This document shows, one piece after another, positions 7,695 through 16,204 of a stretch of DNA of 39,983 nt. The stretch comes from Bacteroidales bacterium. Its GTDB lineage: Bacteria; Bacteroidota; Bacteroidia; Bacteroidales; UBA932. The stretch's first letter is position 1, and every line of letters begins with the position of its first letter. Both the position numbers and the translations under genes were made by a program. The stretch covers positions 1-39,983 of the forward strand of contig JAGAIY010000026.1 of NCBI GenBank assembly GCA_017626355.1, in the 5' to 3' direction. The notes under the pieces were generated by a model that was not told the origin of the DNA, ran no database searches, and was given only the letters and a program-made list of their open reading frames with translations.

Positions 7695-9215
7695 TTATCT
7701 ATAAGACAGATAGCGACGCATTACTTTCCCTTTTCGATCAGAGAGAACAATGTATGGAAGTACTGACAGATCAAAAGAATCGAAAAGAGCATCAGCAAGT
7801 GACGGGTTGCCGGCAAGAATCCCGTCAACATTTACGAACAAGGCGCGGACGCTGCGGTCACCAGCCGCAATATTTCTTATAGCAGCTTTCTCGGCTTTAC
7901 AGATTTCACATCCTTCCGTATAGAACATTATGATATTGTTGCCGCCGCGAAGTCTGTCAAGACGAAAATCCCCTGTCTTCGATTTACGGGAAGTCACATA
8001 TTCCCCCGGGACCTTAATGTCCGGGACAAGTGTTCCGGACATGGCTTTGGACAGGAGATCGTCCATGATGGCTGCGAAACCGACAACCTTCAGAGAGTCG
8101 TCCTGCGAATCCCAAGCTTCAGGGCAGCCGTTTATGTTCTCATCTATAAGATATTTGAGTCCTTCCTTGATACCTTCTCCGGAACGGGTGGCGAGGTAGT
8201 ACAGCAGATCTCCGGAAAGCTGGCGGAACATAAGGGTATCACCTTTATGAACAGTACCGGACGATATGTAATCCACCAGATCGCATACTCTCTGCCGGTC
8301 CGGTCCTTTCCCGTCTTCTGCGGCAAGAATGCCGTCAAACAAAGCCGCCGATTCTTCCGACCCGTAATTCAGTTCCTGCTGCGAAAATATACCTCGCAGC
8401 ATCGCATACAAGGCCTCGGAATCCAGCCCTCGCCCAAGGATCACACCGTCAGGCCTGAGAAGGAACATACGCGGAGTCTGCAGGACTCCATACTTGCGCT
8501 GGAAGTCCGAATCCAGTTCAGGATCCCAGAGATGAATTACATTGACCTTGTCCGAATCCACCGCCAGCTGTCCGTGGGCATATGATTCCCAGGCCTGTCT
8601 GTCATCACCGGCATAGACCGCAACGAGATCGACCGGATAATCATTATCCTCCAGCATGTTACGGAGCAATATGGTCTCTATCTTGCATTTCGAACAATCG
8701 GTATCATAGAAATACAGGACGGCATGACGTCCTGAACCGGATGCCCCGGAAGCGCCCTTCCCTTCCCCGAAAAGGGTGACATCCCGCCCATCCATACTCT
8801 GCATCGAGATCTCAGGAGCCATCATTCCCACCAGAGACTGACGGTTGAAGTCAGCATAGACCCTGGCATTGATAAGGTCAATATCGCTTTTCATCTTCAC
8901 CTTTCCGGGAATGAACCAGTTGTCAAGCACATGGATCGCCACGGCCTCAGATCCCATGACAGGTGAAGTCATATAATGTTCATATGCTTCAAGAGCTATG
9001 AACTGACGCACAAGAGAATCTTCCGAACTGCCGATAAGAAAGTCGCATTCCTGCTTCTGCACCTCGGTTCCCTCACGTTCTATGGCGGCAAAGTACTCTG
9101 CCAGCTTGTCGGAAAGAGCCTTCTGCTGCAACGGATCAAGTTCCTGAGCCTTCGAAATTGAAGACAGGCACAGGAATGATATCAGGATGGCTGTTATCTT
9201 GATGCAGATTCTCAC
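7695..9215 (-). CDS. Exported DUF5106-type protein with two thioredoxin-like domains
   Basis: A 506-residue exported protein with signal peptide (about 1-23, ending SISKAQ). Residues 25-140 resemble the helical DUF5106 region that precedes thioredoxin domains in Bacteroidota. The first thioredoxin/AhpC-like domain (about 130-270) has APEISMQSMDGRDVTLF and a CxxC in DTDCSKCK, with a cis-proline-like TPRMF. A linker (about 280-410) is followed by a second thioredoxin-like domain (about 410-506) with CxxC in TEGCEICK and a VLPY cis-proline motif. Both CxxC pairs are intact, suggesting a periplasmic disulfide oxidoreductase. It starts with GTG: an in-frame TAA lies four codons upstream and no ATG would keep the signal peptide. 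It is 28 bases after coaD and probably in the lon-ung-coaD operon. Confidence 0.8.
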   Translation of the reverse strand: MRICIKITAILISFLCLSSISKAQELDPLQQKALSDKLAEYFAAIEREGTEVQKQECDFLIGSSEDSLVRQFIALEAYEHYMTSPVMGSEAVAIHVLDNWFIPGKVKMKSDIDLINARVYADFNRQSLVGMMAPEISMQSMDGRDVTLFGEGKGASGASGSGRHAVLYFYDTDCSKCKIETILLRNMLEDNDYPVDLVAVYAGDDRQAWESYAHGQLAVDSDKVNVIHLWDPELDSDFQRKYGVLQTPRMFLLRPDGVILGRGLDSEALYAMLRGIFSQQELNYGSEESAALFDGILAAEDGKGPDRQRVCDLVDYISSGTVHKGDTLMFRQLSGDLLYYLATRSGEGIKEGLKYLIDENINGCPEAWDSQDDSLKVVGFAAIMDDLLSKAMSGTLVPDIKVPGEYVTSRKSKTGDFRLDRLRGGNNIIMFYTEGCEICKAEKAAIRNIAAGDRSVRALFVNVDGILAGNPSLADALFDSFDLSVLPYIVLSDRKGKVMRRYLSYR

Positions 9216-9243
9216 GTCTGTTTGTTCTTATGACTCTGACAAA

Positions 9244-9702
9244 TTATAATTCTATACCTTCCGGCACGAACAGAGATGTGTCGCCTCCATGCTTGAGAAG
9301 GTCACGCACAGCCGTCGATGATATATGCGCAAACTCCTGAGCTGTAGGAATTATGATGGTTTCGATATCCGGTGCCAGCTTTCTGTTGGCATCTGCTATG
9401 GAGCGTTCCGTTTCGAAATCTATCATATTCCTGACACCTCTCACGATATGATGTATGCCCAGCTCACGGCAGGTATCGATGGTAAGGTTGTCATAATTTA
9501 TGACGCTCACGCCTTCCAGACCGGCCGTAGCCTGCCTTATTATCTCCATCTTCTTTTCGAGAGGGAAGAATCCTCTCTTGTCTATGTTGATACCTACAGC
9601 AACCACGACTTCGTCAAACATGGTAAGCGCCCTCTTCAGAATATTGAGATGGCCTGCTGTGAACGGATCGAAGGATCCCGGAAACAATGCTTTTCTTTTC
9701 AT
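9244..9702 (-). CDS. coaD: Phosphopantetheine adenylyltransferase
   Basis: Transfers AMP from ATP to 4'-phosphopantetheine, the penultimate step of coenzyme A synthesis. The 152-residue protein has the nucleotidyltransferase motif GSFDPFTAGHLNI (TxGH, about residues 9-21), the RGVRN segment with the phosphate-binding arginine, and the ISSTAVRD motif (about 128-135). Length is normal for bacterial CoaD. The ATG is two bases after ung stops, so the pair is translationally close. Confidence 0.96.
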   Translation of the reverse strand: MKRKALFPGSFDPFTAGHLNILKRALTMFDEVVVAVGINIDKRGFFPLEKKMEIIRQATAGLEGVSVINYDNLTIDTCRELGIHHIVRGVRNMIDFETERSIADANRKLAPDIETIIIPTAQEFAHISSTAVRDLLKHGGDTSLFVPEGIEL

Positions 9703-9704
9703 AA

Positions 9705-10373
9705 TTACAATGCCCAGTCAATAGGTGTCTTTCCCTGCGAAGCAAGGATATCGTTCGTACGCGAAAAATGTCTGCATCCAAAGAATGCGCCACGGGCAAG
9801 CGGCGACGGATGGGCAGCTTCAAGAACATGATGGCGGGAGCGGTCGATCAAGGCACTCTTACCACGGGCGAAGTTACCCCATAGAAGAAAGACGACGCCT
9901 TCACAATTATCTGATATATACCGTATTACAGCATCCGTAAACTCTTCCCAGCCTATCTTGCTGTGGGATGCCGCCGCACCGGACTGCACCGTAAGGACCG
10001 CATTCAGCAGAAGGACTCCCTGAGCCGCCCATTTCTCAAGATTCGGGTAGCCGCTCATCCTTATGCCCAGATCGCTTTCTATTTCCTTGAATATGTTCTT
10101 GAGAGAAGGTGGGGCGGGCATGTCCGAAGGCACCGAAAACGAAAGTCCATGTGCCTGCCCGGGACCATGATAGGGATCCTGACCGAGAATAACGACCTTA
10201 AGCTTGCCCACCGGAGTGAGCTCGAAGGCCTTGAATATCTGGCTTCCCGGAGGAAAGATCTTCTTCCCCGCCGCCTTTTCATGATGAAGAAAACGCACCA
10301 GCGATGCGAAATAAGGTTTTTCAAATTCGCCCGCCAATGCGTTCTTCCAGCTTTGTTCTATCTTAACATCCAT
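9705..10373 (-). CDS. ung: Uracil-DNA glycosylase (family 1)
   Basis: Removes uracil from DNA. The 222-residue protein carries the full family-1 set: the water-activating GQDPYHGPGQAHGLSFSV, QGVLLLNAVLTV, LWGNFARGK, and the minor-groove loop HPSPLARGAFFGCRHFSRTN. The ATG at 10373 lies inside the last codons of lon, an 11-base overlap in another frame. An in-frame TTG at 10385 would add four residues and overlap lon further, so it was not chosen. The gene sits between lon and coaD, with a 2-base gap to coaD. Confidence 0.96.
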   Translation of the reverse strand: MDVKIEQSWKNALAGEFEKPYFASLVRFLHHEKAAGKKIFPPGSQIFKAFELTPVGKLKVVILGQDPYHGPGQAHGLSFSVPSDMPAPPSLKNIFKEIESDLGIRMSGYPNLEKWAAQGVLLLNAVLTVQSGAAASHSKIGWEEFTDAVIRYISDNCEGVVFLLWGNFARGKSALIDRSRHHVLEAAHPSPLARGAFFGCRHFSRTNDILASQGKTPIDWAL

Positions 10374-12777
10374 ATGCTGCGTCAATCACATCCTGAATTC
10401 CTTTGACGTAGACAAAGGTAAGACCTTTTATGTAAATTTCCTTGATATCCTCTACATCTTTTCTGTTTTCCTCTGAGATTATGATCGTATGGATTCCGGA
10501 TCTCTTTGCGGCAAGAATCTTTTCCTTTATACCGCCGACAGGAAGGACACGGCCTCTGAGCGTCATCTCGCCGGTCATGGCAATACCGCTTCTGACCTTC
10601 TTCTTTCTATATGCCGACACCATTGATGTAACCATCGTGATTCCGGCAGAAGGACCGTCCTTAGGCACAGCTCCCTCAGGCACATGGACGTGAATGTCCC
10701 TTTCCATGAACTCCTCATAAGAAAGTCCGGTAAGTTCCGGATGAGCTTTGAGATACTGGAAGGCGATCTGAGCAGACTCCTTCATGACATCGCCGAGATT
10801 TCCGGTCATCGAAAGCTGTCCCTTGCCCTTGCTGACAGAGCTCTCTATGAACAGAATCTCACCTCCCATCTGGGTCCAGGCAAGACCGGTGACCACGCCA
10901 GGAGCCTCATTCCCCTTCTGCACATCATGCGAATTGGTCGGAAGTCCGAGGTACTCCTTGAGATCATCCTTCTTGACAGACTTCGGATATTCCTCCTCAA
11001 GAGCTATCTTCTTGGCTGTGACTCTCGCAATCTTTGCGATCTGCTTTTCAAGGCCGCGCACACCCGATTCACGTGTATATTCGTCAATGATCCTTGTCAG
11101 GGCCGATTTCTCGATCTTGAGCTGTCCCTTCTCGAGACCATGCTCCTTTATCTGCTTCGGGATGAGATAGTTCTTAGCGATCTCCACCTTCTCCTCAGCA
11201 AGATAGCCGCTGACGTTGATCATCTCCATTCGGTCCTTGAGAGCCGGCTGGATCGTGTCTATATTGTTGGCTGTCGTGATGAAAAGCACATTCGACAAGT
11301 CGTAATCTATGTCGAGATAATTGTCATGGAAAGCCGTATTCTGTTCTGGGTCAAGCGCTTCCAGCAAAGCTGACGACGGGTCGCCCTTGAAATCGCTGCT
11401 GAGCTTGTCCACCTCATCCAGGACAATCACAGGATTAGATGTACCTGCACGGTTGATTCCGTTGAGAATACGTCCAGGCAGGGCTCCCACATAGGTCTTT
11501 CTGTGACCGCGGATCTCAGATTCATCATGGACGCCACCAAGGGCTATACGGACATATTTTCTTCCGAGAGCCCTCGCGATCGACTTTCCGAGACTGGTCT
11601 TACCCACACCCGGAGGGCCGTAGAGGCAAAGGATAGGCGATTTCATGTCACCCTTGAGCTTAAGTACAGCAAGATATTCGATGATCCTGTCCTTCACGGT
11701 ATCAAGGCCGAAATGATCCTCGTCAAGCACCTTCTTCGCATTCTTAAGGTCAAGATTGTCATTGGAAATCTGGCCCCAAGGAAGATCCAGCATGAAATTG
11801 ATGTAGTTGTACTGTATGCTGTAATCAGGCGAGCTTGGATTATATCTCTCAAGCTTGGCCATCTCCTTTTCAAAGATGAGCTGAACCTCAGGAGACCATA
11901 GTTTCTCCTCCGCACGCGCACGGAGCTGTGAGAACTCCTCCACGTCATCCATTCCAAGCTCTTCCTGAATGGTCTTGAGCTGGTTGTTCAGGTAATACTC
12001 CCTCTGCTGCTGGTCGATTTCCGACTTCACCTTCTGATTGATCTCCTGCTTTATCTTCTGAAGCTCGAGCTGGGTATCAAGAACAGACAGCAGTTTCATT
12101 GCCCTCGCCCTGAGGTCACCGTACTGAAGAAGCTCCACCTTGTCCATGAAGTTCTCCACCTCGATGGTAGTGGCGATGAAATTGACAAGGAACTCGAAGC
12201 TTTCTATGCTCTTTATGGCAGCAGCAGCCTCCCGCGCCACCATAGGAGACAGTCTGATGAGAGACGAGGCCTTCTCCTTGAGAGACTCGGCAATCATTCT
12301 GGTCTTCGTGTCATTCTCAGGAGCATAGTCATCAAGATAGCGGACCCTTCCGAGCATGTAAGGCTCATATTCGACGATCGAATCGATCTCGAACCTCTTG
12401 AAGCCCTGAAGTATGGCTGTTATGGTGCCGTCCGGCATCTCAAGAGTCTTGACTATCTTGGCTACGGTACCATATGTATAAAGGTCCTCCTTATGAGGAT
12501 CTTCCACTGTCAGATCGTTCTGAGGCACAGCTCCGATGAAGGCATTAGTCCTCTCGGCATCCTCTATAAGCCGGATGGACTTGTCCCTTCCGATGGTTAT
12601 GGGATACACCGATCCCGGGAAAAGCACGGCATTCCTCAGCGCCAGAATAGGAAGGCTGTCAGGGAGGTCGCTCTCGTTCACCTTCATCAGCGCATCGCCC
12701 TGCAAGACAGGGATTATGCTCACTTCCGCCCCACCCGACGGAGATAAAATGTCATTGAATATATCTTTCATTGTCAT
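10363..12777 (-). CDS. lon: ATP-dependent protease La (Lon)
   Basis: Cytoplasmic AAA+ serine protease that degrades misfolded and regulatory proteins. Order along the 804 residues: LonA N-terminal substrate domain (about 35-230, starting LPILALRNAVLFPG), coiled coil (about 230-300), ATPase with Walker A GPPGVGKT (about 386-393) and Walker B VIVLDEVDK, then the protease domain with the Ser of GPSAGIT (about 708) and the Lys of GGIKEKILAAKRSG (about 750). A GTG at 12789 is also in frame; the ATGs at 12777 and 12771 are more plausible. It heads the operon lon-ung-coaD-thioredoxin protein. A perfect palindrome lies 36 bases upstream and may be its operator. Confidence 0.96.
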   Translation of the reverse strand: MTMKDIFNDILSPSGGAEVSIIPVLQGDALMKVNESDLPDSLPILALRNAVLFPGSVYPITIGRDKSIRLIEDAERTNAFIGAVPQNDLTVEDPHKEDLYTYGTVAKIVKTLEMPDGTITAILQGFKRFEIDSIVEYEPYMLGRVRYLDDYAPENDTKTRMIAESLKEKASSLIRLSPMVAREAAAAIKSIESFEFLVNFIATTIEVENFMDKVELLQYGDLRARAMKLLSVLDTQLELQKIKQEINQKVKSEIDQQQREYYLNNQLKTIQEELGMDDVEEFSQLRARAEEKLWSPEVQLIFEKEMAKLERYNPSSPDYSIQYNYINFMLDLPWGQISNDNLDLKNAKKVLDEDHFGLDTVKDRIIEYLAVLKLKGDMKSPILCLYGPPGVGKTSLGKSIARALGRKYVRIALGGVHDESEIRGHRKTYVGALPGRILNGINRAGTSNPVIVLDEVDKLSSDFKGDPSSALLEALDPEQNTAFHDNYLDIDYDLSNVLFITTANNIDTIQPALKDRMEMINVSGYLAEEKVEIAKNYLIPKQIKEHGLEKGQLKIEKSALTRIIDEYTRESGVRGLEKQIAKIARVTAKKIALEEEYPKSVKKDDLKEYLGLPTNSHDVQKGNEAPGVVTGLAWTQMGGEILFIESSVSKGKGQLSMTGNLGDVMKESAQIAFQYLKAHPELTGLSYEEFMERDIHVHVPEGAVPKDGPSAGITMVTSMVSAYRKKKVRSGIAMTGEMTLRGRVLPVGGIKEKILAAKRSGIHTIIISEENRKDVEDIKEIYIKGLTFVYVKGIQDVIDAAYGC

Positions 12778-12813
12778 ATAATATTTCACTTGTTATAAGG
12801 CAGAACCATCCGA

Positions 12814-12830
12814 ACTGACAATTTGTCAGT
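12814..12830. promoter_or_regulatory. Perfect 17-bp palindrome upstream of lon (candidate operator)
   Basis: The sequence is ACTGACAATTTGTCAGT, with 8-bp perfect arms about a central T. It lies 36 bases before the lon start in the lon/HU divergent region and far from the HU promoter, so it most likely serves lon. Palindromes of this size are typical of dimeric repressors. A role in heat-shock or stress control is inference from lon's usual regulation; no other copy was noticed in this window. Confidence 0.55.
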
Positions 12831-12953
12831 CAAAAAGCCGGAAAAATTCGCACATTATATATGGTCAATCTCCATGCCAGCATGTTTTTTATGCCATTGC
12901 GTCATGCCGGAACATGCGACCGATAAGTTTTTTAACGATTTTTATACAAGCAA

Positions 12954-12985
12954 TTTGCGTAATTGAAAAATTAAGTCTACTTTTG
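12954..12985 (+). promoter_or_regulatory. Promoter of the HU gene
   Basis: TTTG at 12954-12957, a 20-base spacer, then TACTTTTG at 12978-12985. Both elements and the spacing fit the Bacteroidota sigma-ABfr consensus (TTTG, 19-21 bases, TAnnTTTG). It predicts a leader of roughly 40 bases ahead of the HU ATG. This is the clearest promoter in the window. Confidence 0.82.
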
Positions 12986-13030
12986 CACGGATTATCGCAA
13001 TAGTAATTTGATTAAAAATTAAAATAAGTT

Positions 13031-13306
13031 ATGACAAAGGCAGAAATCGTAACCGAAGTTGCCAAGGCAACCGGTATTGAGAAGGCAACTGTGCAGATCG
13101 TGGTTGAGTCTTTCATGGAGAGCGTAAAGGGCTCCCTCGTTAAGGGTAACCCTGTTTATCTTCGTGGATTCGGCAGCTTCATCGTAAAGCATAGAGCAGA
13201 GAAGGCAGCAAGAAACATCACTAAGAATACGACTATGACTATTCCGGCTCACAACATCCCAGCATTCAAGCCGGCTAAGGTATTCGTAAACGAAGTAAAG
13301 AAGTAA
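13031..13306 (+). CDS. HU family DNA-binding protein
   Basis: A 91-residue nucleoid protein of the HU/IHF fold. The helical N-terminus (about 1-45, MTKAEIVTEVAKATGIEK) is followed by the LRGFGSF turn (about 46-52), the beta-arm with R and K residues (about 53-75, ending TTMTIPAHNIPAFKP), and a C-terminal helix. The proline of the intercalating tip falls in TIPAHN. Length is standard. It has its own strong promoter and is followed 31 bases later by a 30-codon basic peptide on the same strand. Which of the several Bacteroidota HU paralogs it is cannot be told. Confidence 0.93.
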   Translation: MTKAEIVTEVAKATGIEKATVQIVVESFMESVKGSLVKGNPVYLRGFGSFIVKHRAEKAARNITKNTTMTIPAHNIPAFKPAKVFVNEVKK

Positions 13307-13337
13307 TCTATCAATATAATTTTAAAACCTTAATATT

Positions 13338-13430
13338 ATGCCAAACGGAAAGAAGCATAAAAGGCATAAGATGGCGACGCACAAGCGTAAGAAGCGTCTT
13401 CGCAAGAATAGACACAAGAAGAGAAAGTAA
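13338..13430 (+). CDS. 30-residue AURKAIP1/COX24-like (mS38-like) basic peptide
   Basis: A very short ORF with ATG at 13338 and TAA at 13428-13430. It opens MPNGKKHKRHKMATHKRKK and is almost entirely Lys, Arg and His. It resembles the conserved short proteins of Bacteroidota annotated with the AURKAIP1/COX24 domain, the C-terminal signature of mitochondrial small-subunit protein mS38, so a ribosome-bound role is likely. It lies 31 bases after HU and before a terminator, so it should be on the HU transcript. It is easily missed by gene callers because of its length. The assignment rests on composition and remembered family resemblance. Confidence 0.75.
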   Translation: MPNGKKHKRHKMATHKRKKRLRKNRHKKRK

Positions 13431-13450
13431 TTTCTCGCAGTGTCTGCCAT

Positions 13451-13503
13451 TTTAGCAGTCTGCTAAAAAGAGGCTGGCCTGGAGGGTCGGCCTCTTTAGT
13501 TTT
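13451..13503 (+). terminator. Tandem hairpins ending in an intrinsic terminator between the basic peptide and rng
   Basis: A 7-bp hairpin (13451-13457 with 13461-13467, loop GTC) is followed directly by a 13-bp stem (13467-13479 with 13485-13497, two G-T pairs, loop TGGAG) and a T-rich tail at 13500-13503. It should end the HU-peptide transcript. Because rng starts only 24 bases later with no room for a normal promoter in between, partial read-through may feed rng. Confidence 0.75.
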
Positions 13504-13527
13504 AAGTTCTTATCATTGAAATTCCTG

Positions 13528-15084
13528 ATGGAGTCCGAAAAAGACCTTATCGTTGACGTGAGTTCAACTGAAGTCTCGATAGCACTGATGGAAAACCACA
13601 GGCTCATCGAGCTGAACAAGGAGTCCAGCCAGGGACACAGCTTTTCCGTAGGAGATGTATATCTAGGAAAGGTGAAGAAGATTCTTCCGTCCCTGAACGC
13701 TGCTTTCGTCGACATCGGAGATGAAAAGGAAGCATTTGTCCACTACCTCGATCTGGGACTGTATTTCAACGCATTTGACGAATTCGTCAAGAGGATCAAT
13801 CCCAATTCAGACATCAAGGGTATGTACAAGCACATCAAGCCGGGACCGATCCTGGAAAAGGAAGGCCGTATCGAGAATGTGCTGTCACCGGGACAGATGA
13901 TCATAGTACAGATCGTCAAGGAGCCGATTTCGACAAAAGGATCACGACTGACTGCGGAAATTTCATTGGCAGGACGAAACATCGTACTGCTCCCCTTCGC
14001 CGAGAAGGTGAGCGTATCCCAGAAGATTTCTTCGAGAGAGGAAAAAAGAAGGCTTGAGACACTTGTCAGGAGCATTCTTCCTAAAAATTACGGAGCGATC
14101 ATACGCACGGCAGCAGAAGGCAAGAACGCCGCTGTCCTCGATGCAGAACTCATGTCGCTTGTAGAGAAATGGGAGAATTCCTGGAAGAAACTGGCTAAAT
14201 CAAAAGGTATCCAGCTGCTGTTCACGGAATACAGCAAGACGACCACAATCCTCAGGGACCTTCTCAACGATTCATTCACAAACATCTATGTGAACGATGA
14301 GAACATATACGAGGAAACACGCAAGTACATCTCGCTGATTTCGCCGGAGCAGGAGAAGATCGTGAAGCTTTATAAGGACAAGGCGCCGATCTTCGACCAC
14401 TTCGAAGTGACGAGACAGATCAAGAGTTCTTTCGGAAAGGTCGTCCCTATCAAACAGGGAGCATACCTTGTGATCGAGCACACAGAAGCACTGCACGTGA
14501 TAGACGTCAACAGCGGCACCCGTTCAAAGAACAAGGAACAGGAACAGAACACCTTTGACGTCAACTGCTATGCAGCGGAGGAGATCGCCAGACAGCTCAG
14601 ACTCAGAGACATGGGAGGCATAGTCATCGTGGACTTCATAGACATGGAGACCAACGAACACAAGAATGCCCTCTACAAGAAGATGCAGGAGCTGATGGAG
14701 CCGGACAGAGCCAAGCACAATGTGCTTCCGCTTACAAAGTTCGGACTCATGCAGATCACCAGACAGAGAGTGCGGCCTGCTACCGAAATCAACACCATGG
14801 AAGTGTGTCCGGTATGCAACGGCTCAGGAAAGATAGCGTCAAGTGTCGTAATCGACGAAGCCATTGAAAGAAGGCTGTCATATTACGTGCTCGAAAAGAA
14901 GATCACGAATCTGACATTGAAGGTAAACCCGATCCTCGGCGCATACCTCACCAAAGGCCTCTTTTCCTCGATAGTAGGAAAATGGAAAAAGAAGTACAGA
15001 TGCAAGATCGAAGTAGTGGAATCCACCGACTTCACTGTTCTGCAGAATGAATTCTACGATGAAAAAGGTGGGAAGCTTGATTAG
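13528..15084 (+). CDS. rng: Ribonuclease E/G
   Basis: Endoribonuclease of the RNase E/G family, 518 residues from the ATG at 13528. The S1 domain (about 35-125, with VGDVYLGKVKKILPSLNAAFVDIG) is interrupted by the usual insert. Then come RNase H-like and 5'-sensor regions, the DNase-I-like catalytic segment HVIDVNSGTRSK and MGGIVIVDFIDM (with the metal-binding Asp residues), and the zinc-link CPVCNGSGK. No long C-terminal scaffold tail is present, as expected for RNase G. A TTG at 13516 would add four residues. Its last codons form one arm of the downstream terminator. Expression may depend on passing the terminator just upstream. Confidence 0.94.
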   Translation: MESEKDLIVDVSSTEVSIALMENHRLIELNKESSQGHSFSVGDVYLGKVKKILPSLNAAFVDIGDEKEAFVHYLDLGLYFNAFDEFVKRINPNSDIKGMYKHIKPGPILEKEGRIENVLSPGQMIIVQIVKEPISTKGSRLTAEISLAGRNIVLLPFAEKVSVSQKISSREEKRRLETLVRSILPKNYGAIIRTAAEGKNAAVLDAELMSLVEKWENSWKKLAKSKGIQLLFTEYSKTTTILRDLLNDSFTNIYVNDENIYEETRKYISLISPEQEKIVKLYKDKAPIFDHFEVTRQIKSSFGKVVPIKQGAYLVIEHTEALHVIDVNSGTRSKNKEQEQNTFDVNCYAAEEIARQLRLRDMGGIVIVDFIDMETNEHKNALYKKMQELMEPDRAKHNVLPLTKFGLMQITRQRVRPATEINTMEVCPVCNGSGKIASSVVIDEAIERRLSYYVLEKKITNLTLKVNPILGAYLTKGLFSSIVGKWKKKYRCKIEVVESTDFTVLQNEFYDEKGGKLD

Positions 15085-15099
15085 CTTCCCACCTTTTTT
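15067..15099. terminator. Two-way terminator between rng and the RluD-type gene
   Basis: A perfect 11-bp stem (15067-15077 with 15083-15093, loop TGATT) is followed by six T on the plus strand (15094-15099) and by five T on the minus strand (from 15066 back to 15062). It serves both converging genes. The left arm encodes the last rng residues, and the rng stop codon (15082-15084) starts in the loop. Confidence 0.85.
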
Positions 15100-16204
15100 A
15101 TTCCTCCTCCAGGAACTGGGTCATGTTTTCGGAGTATTTGCGCCATTTGTCGATCAGGGCCTGCATGTCGGACGGGAGGTCGGAGTCGAAGCGGATCATC
15201 TGCTTGGTGCGCGGATGGACGAAACCGAGGGTCTTTGCGTGGAGGGCCTGACGCGGCAGGAGCTTGAAGCAGTTCTCTATGAACTGGCGGTACTTTGCAT
15301 AGATGGTACCTTTGCGGATCTCTGCTCCGTCATATCGTTCATCGTTGAAGAGCGGGTGGCCTATCCAGTTGAAATGCACCCTGATCTGATGGGTTCTGCC
15401 GGTTTCGAGACGGCATTCCACGACAGTCACATAGCCGAAGCGCTCGAGTACACGGTAATGTGTCACCGCATGCTTGCCGTAATCTCCGTCAGGGAAGACC
15501 TTGAACCTCATCCTGTCGTTCGGGTCGCGGCCGATGTTTCCGATTATGGTACCTTCATCATCCTTCACATTACCCCAGACTATAGCCACATAACGGCGCT
15601 CGATAGAATGCACAAAGAACTGCTTTGCGAGGTCGAGCTGAGCTTCATCATTCTTAGCCACGACGAGAAGTCCCGAAGTGTCCTTGTCGATGCGATGTAC
15701 CAGCACACCCATCCTTTCATCCTCGGCATCAGCACCTTGAGATATGCCAAGATGATGTGCGAGAGCATTGACCAAAGTACCGCTGAAATGTCCGTGACCC
15801 GGATGTACGACCATTCCCGCCTCCTTGTTCAGGACGAGAACATCATCATCCTCATACACTATGTTCAACGGAATATCCTCAGGGAGGATCTCCAGTCCCC
15901 TCCTCTGGTACGGCATCACGAACTTGATGACATCGCCGGGACGTATCACATAGTTTGCCTTGACGATCTTGTCATTGACACGGATATATTCAGCCTTGAT
16001 GGCAAGCTGTATACGGTGACGGGAAGTATATTCCATATGCGTCGAAAGATACTTGTCCACACGCATCGGCACCTGACCTGCAGAAATGTCAAAGCGGTAA
16101 TGCTCGAACATTTCCTGCTGCTCGTCTTCATAGGCCGCTTCACCTTCACATGCCATCACATCCTCTACCGGATCCCCGTCAAAATCAAAATATCTGTTAT
16201 CCAT
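15098..16204 (-). CDS. rluD: RluA/RluD-family rRNA pseudouridine synthase
   Basis: Converts specific uridines of large-subunit rRNA to pseudouridine. The 368 residues comprise an N-terminal extension (about 1-35, acidic), an S4 RNA-binding domain (about 38-95, MRVDKYLSTHMEYTSRHRIQ), and the catalytic domain with the signature VHRIDKDTSGLLVVAKND (catalytic Asp in HRIDKDTSG) and RTHQIRVHFNWIGHPL. The ATG overlaps the stop of the PASTA gene (TAATG), so translation is probably coupled. Whether it is RluD itself or a close paralog is not certain. Confidence 0.9.
   Translation of the reverse strand: MDNRYFDFDGDPVEDVMACEGEAAYEDEQQEMFEHYRFDISAGQVPMRVDKYLSTHMEYTSRHRIQLAIKAEYIRVNDKIVKANYVIRPGDVIKFVMPYQRRGLEILPEDIPLNIVYEDDDVLVLNKEAGMVVHPGHGHFSGTLVNALAHHLGISQGADAEDERMGVLVHRIDKDTSGLLVVAKNDEAQLDLAKQFFVHSIERRYVAIVWGNVKDDEGTIIGNIGRDPNDRMRFKVFPDGDYGKHAVTHYRVLERFGYVTVVECRLETGRTHQIRVHFNWIGHPLFNDERYDGAEIRKGTIYAKYRQFIENCFKLLPRQALHAKTLGFVHPRTKQMIRFDSDLPSDMQALIDKWRKYSENMTQFLEEE

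Noticed and set aside
10684-11373. 229-codon plus-strand frame opposite lon
   Set aside because: Antisense shadow; lon is complete and no promoter or family signal supports the opposite strand.
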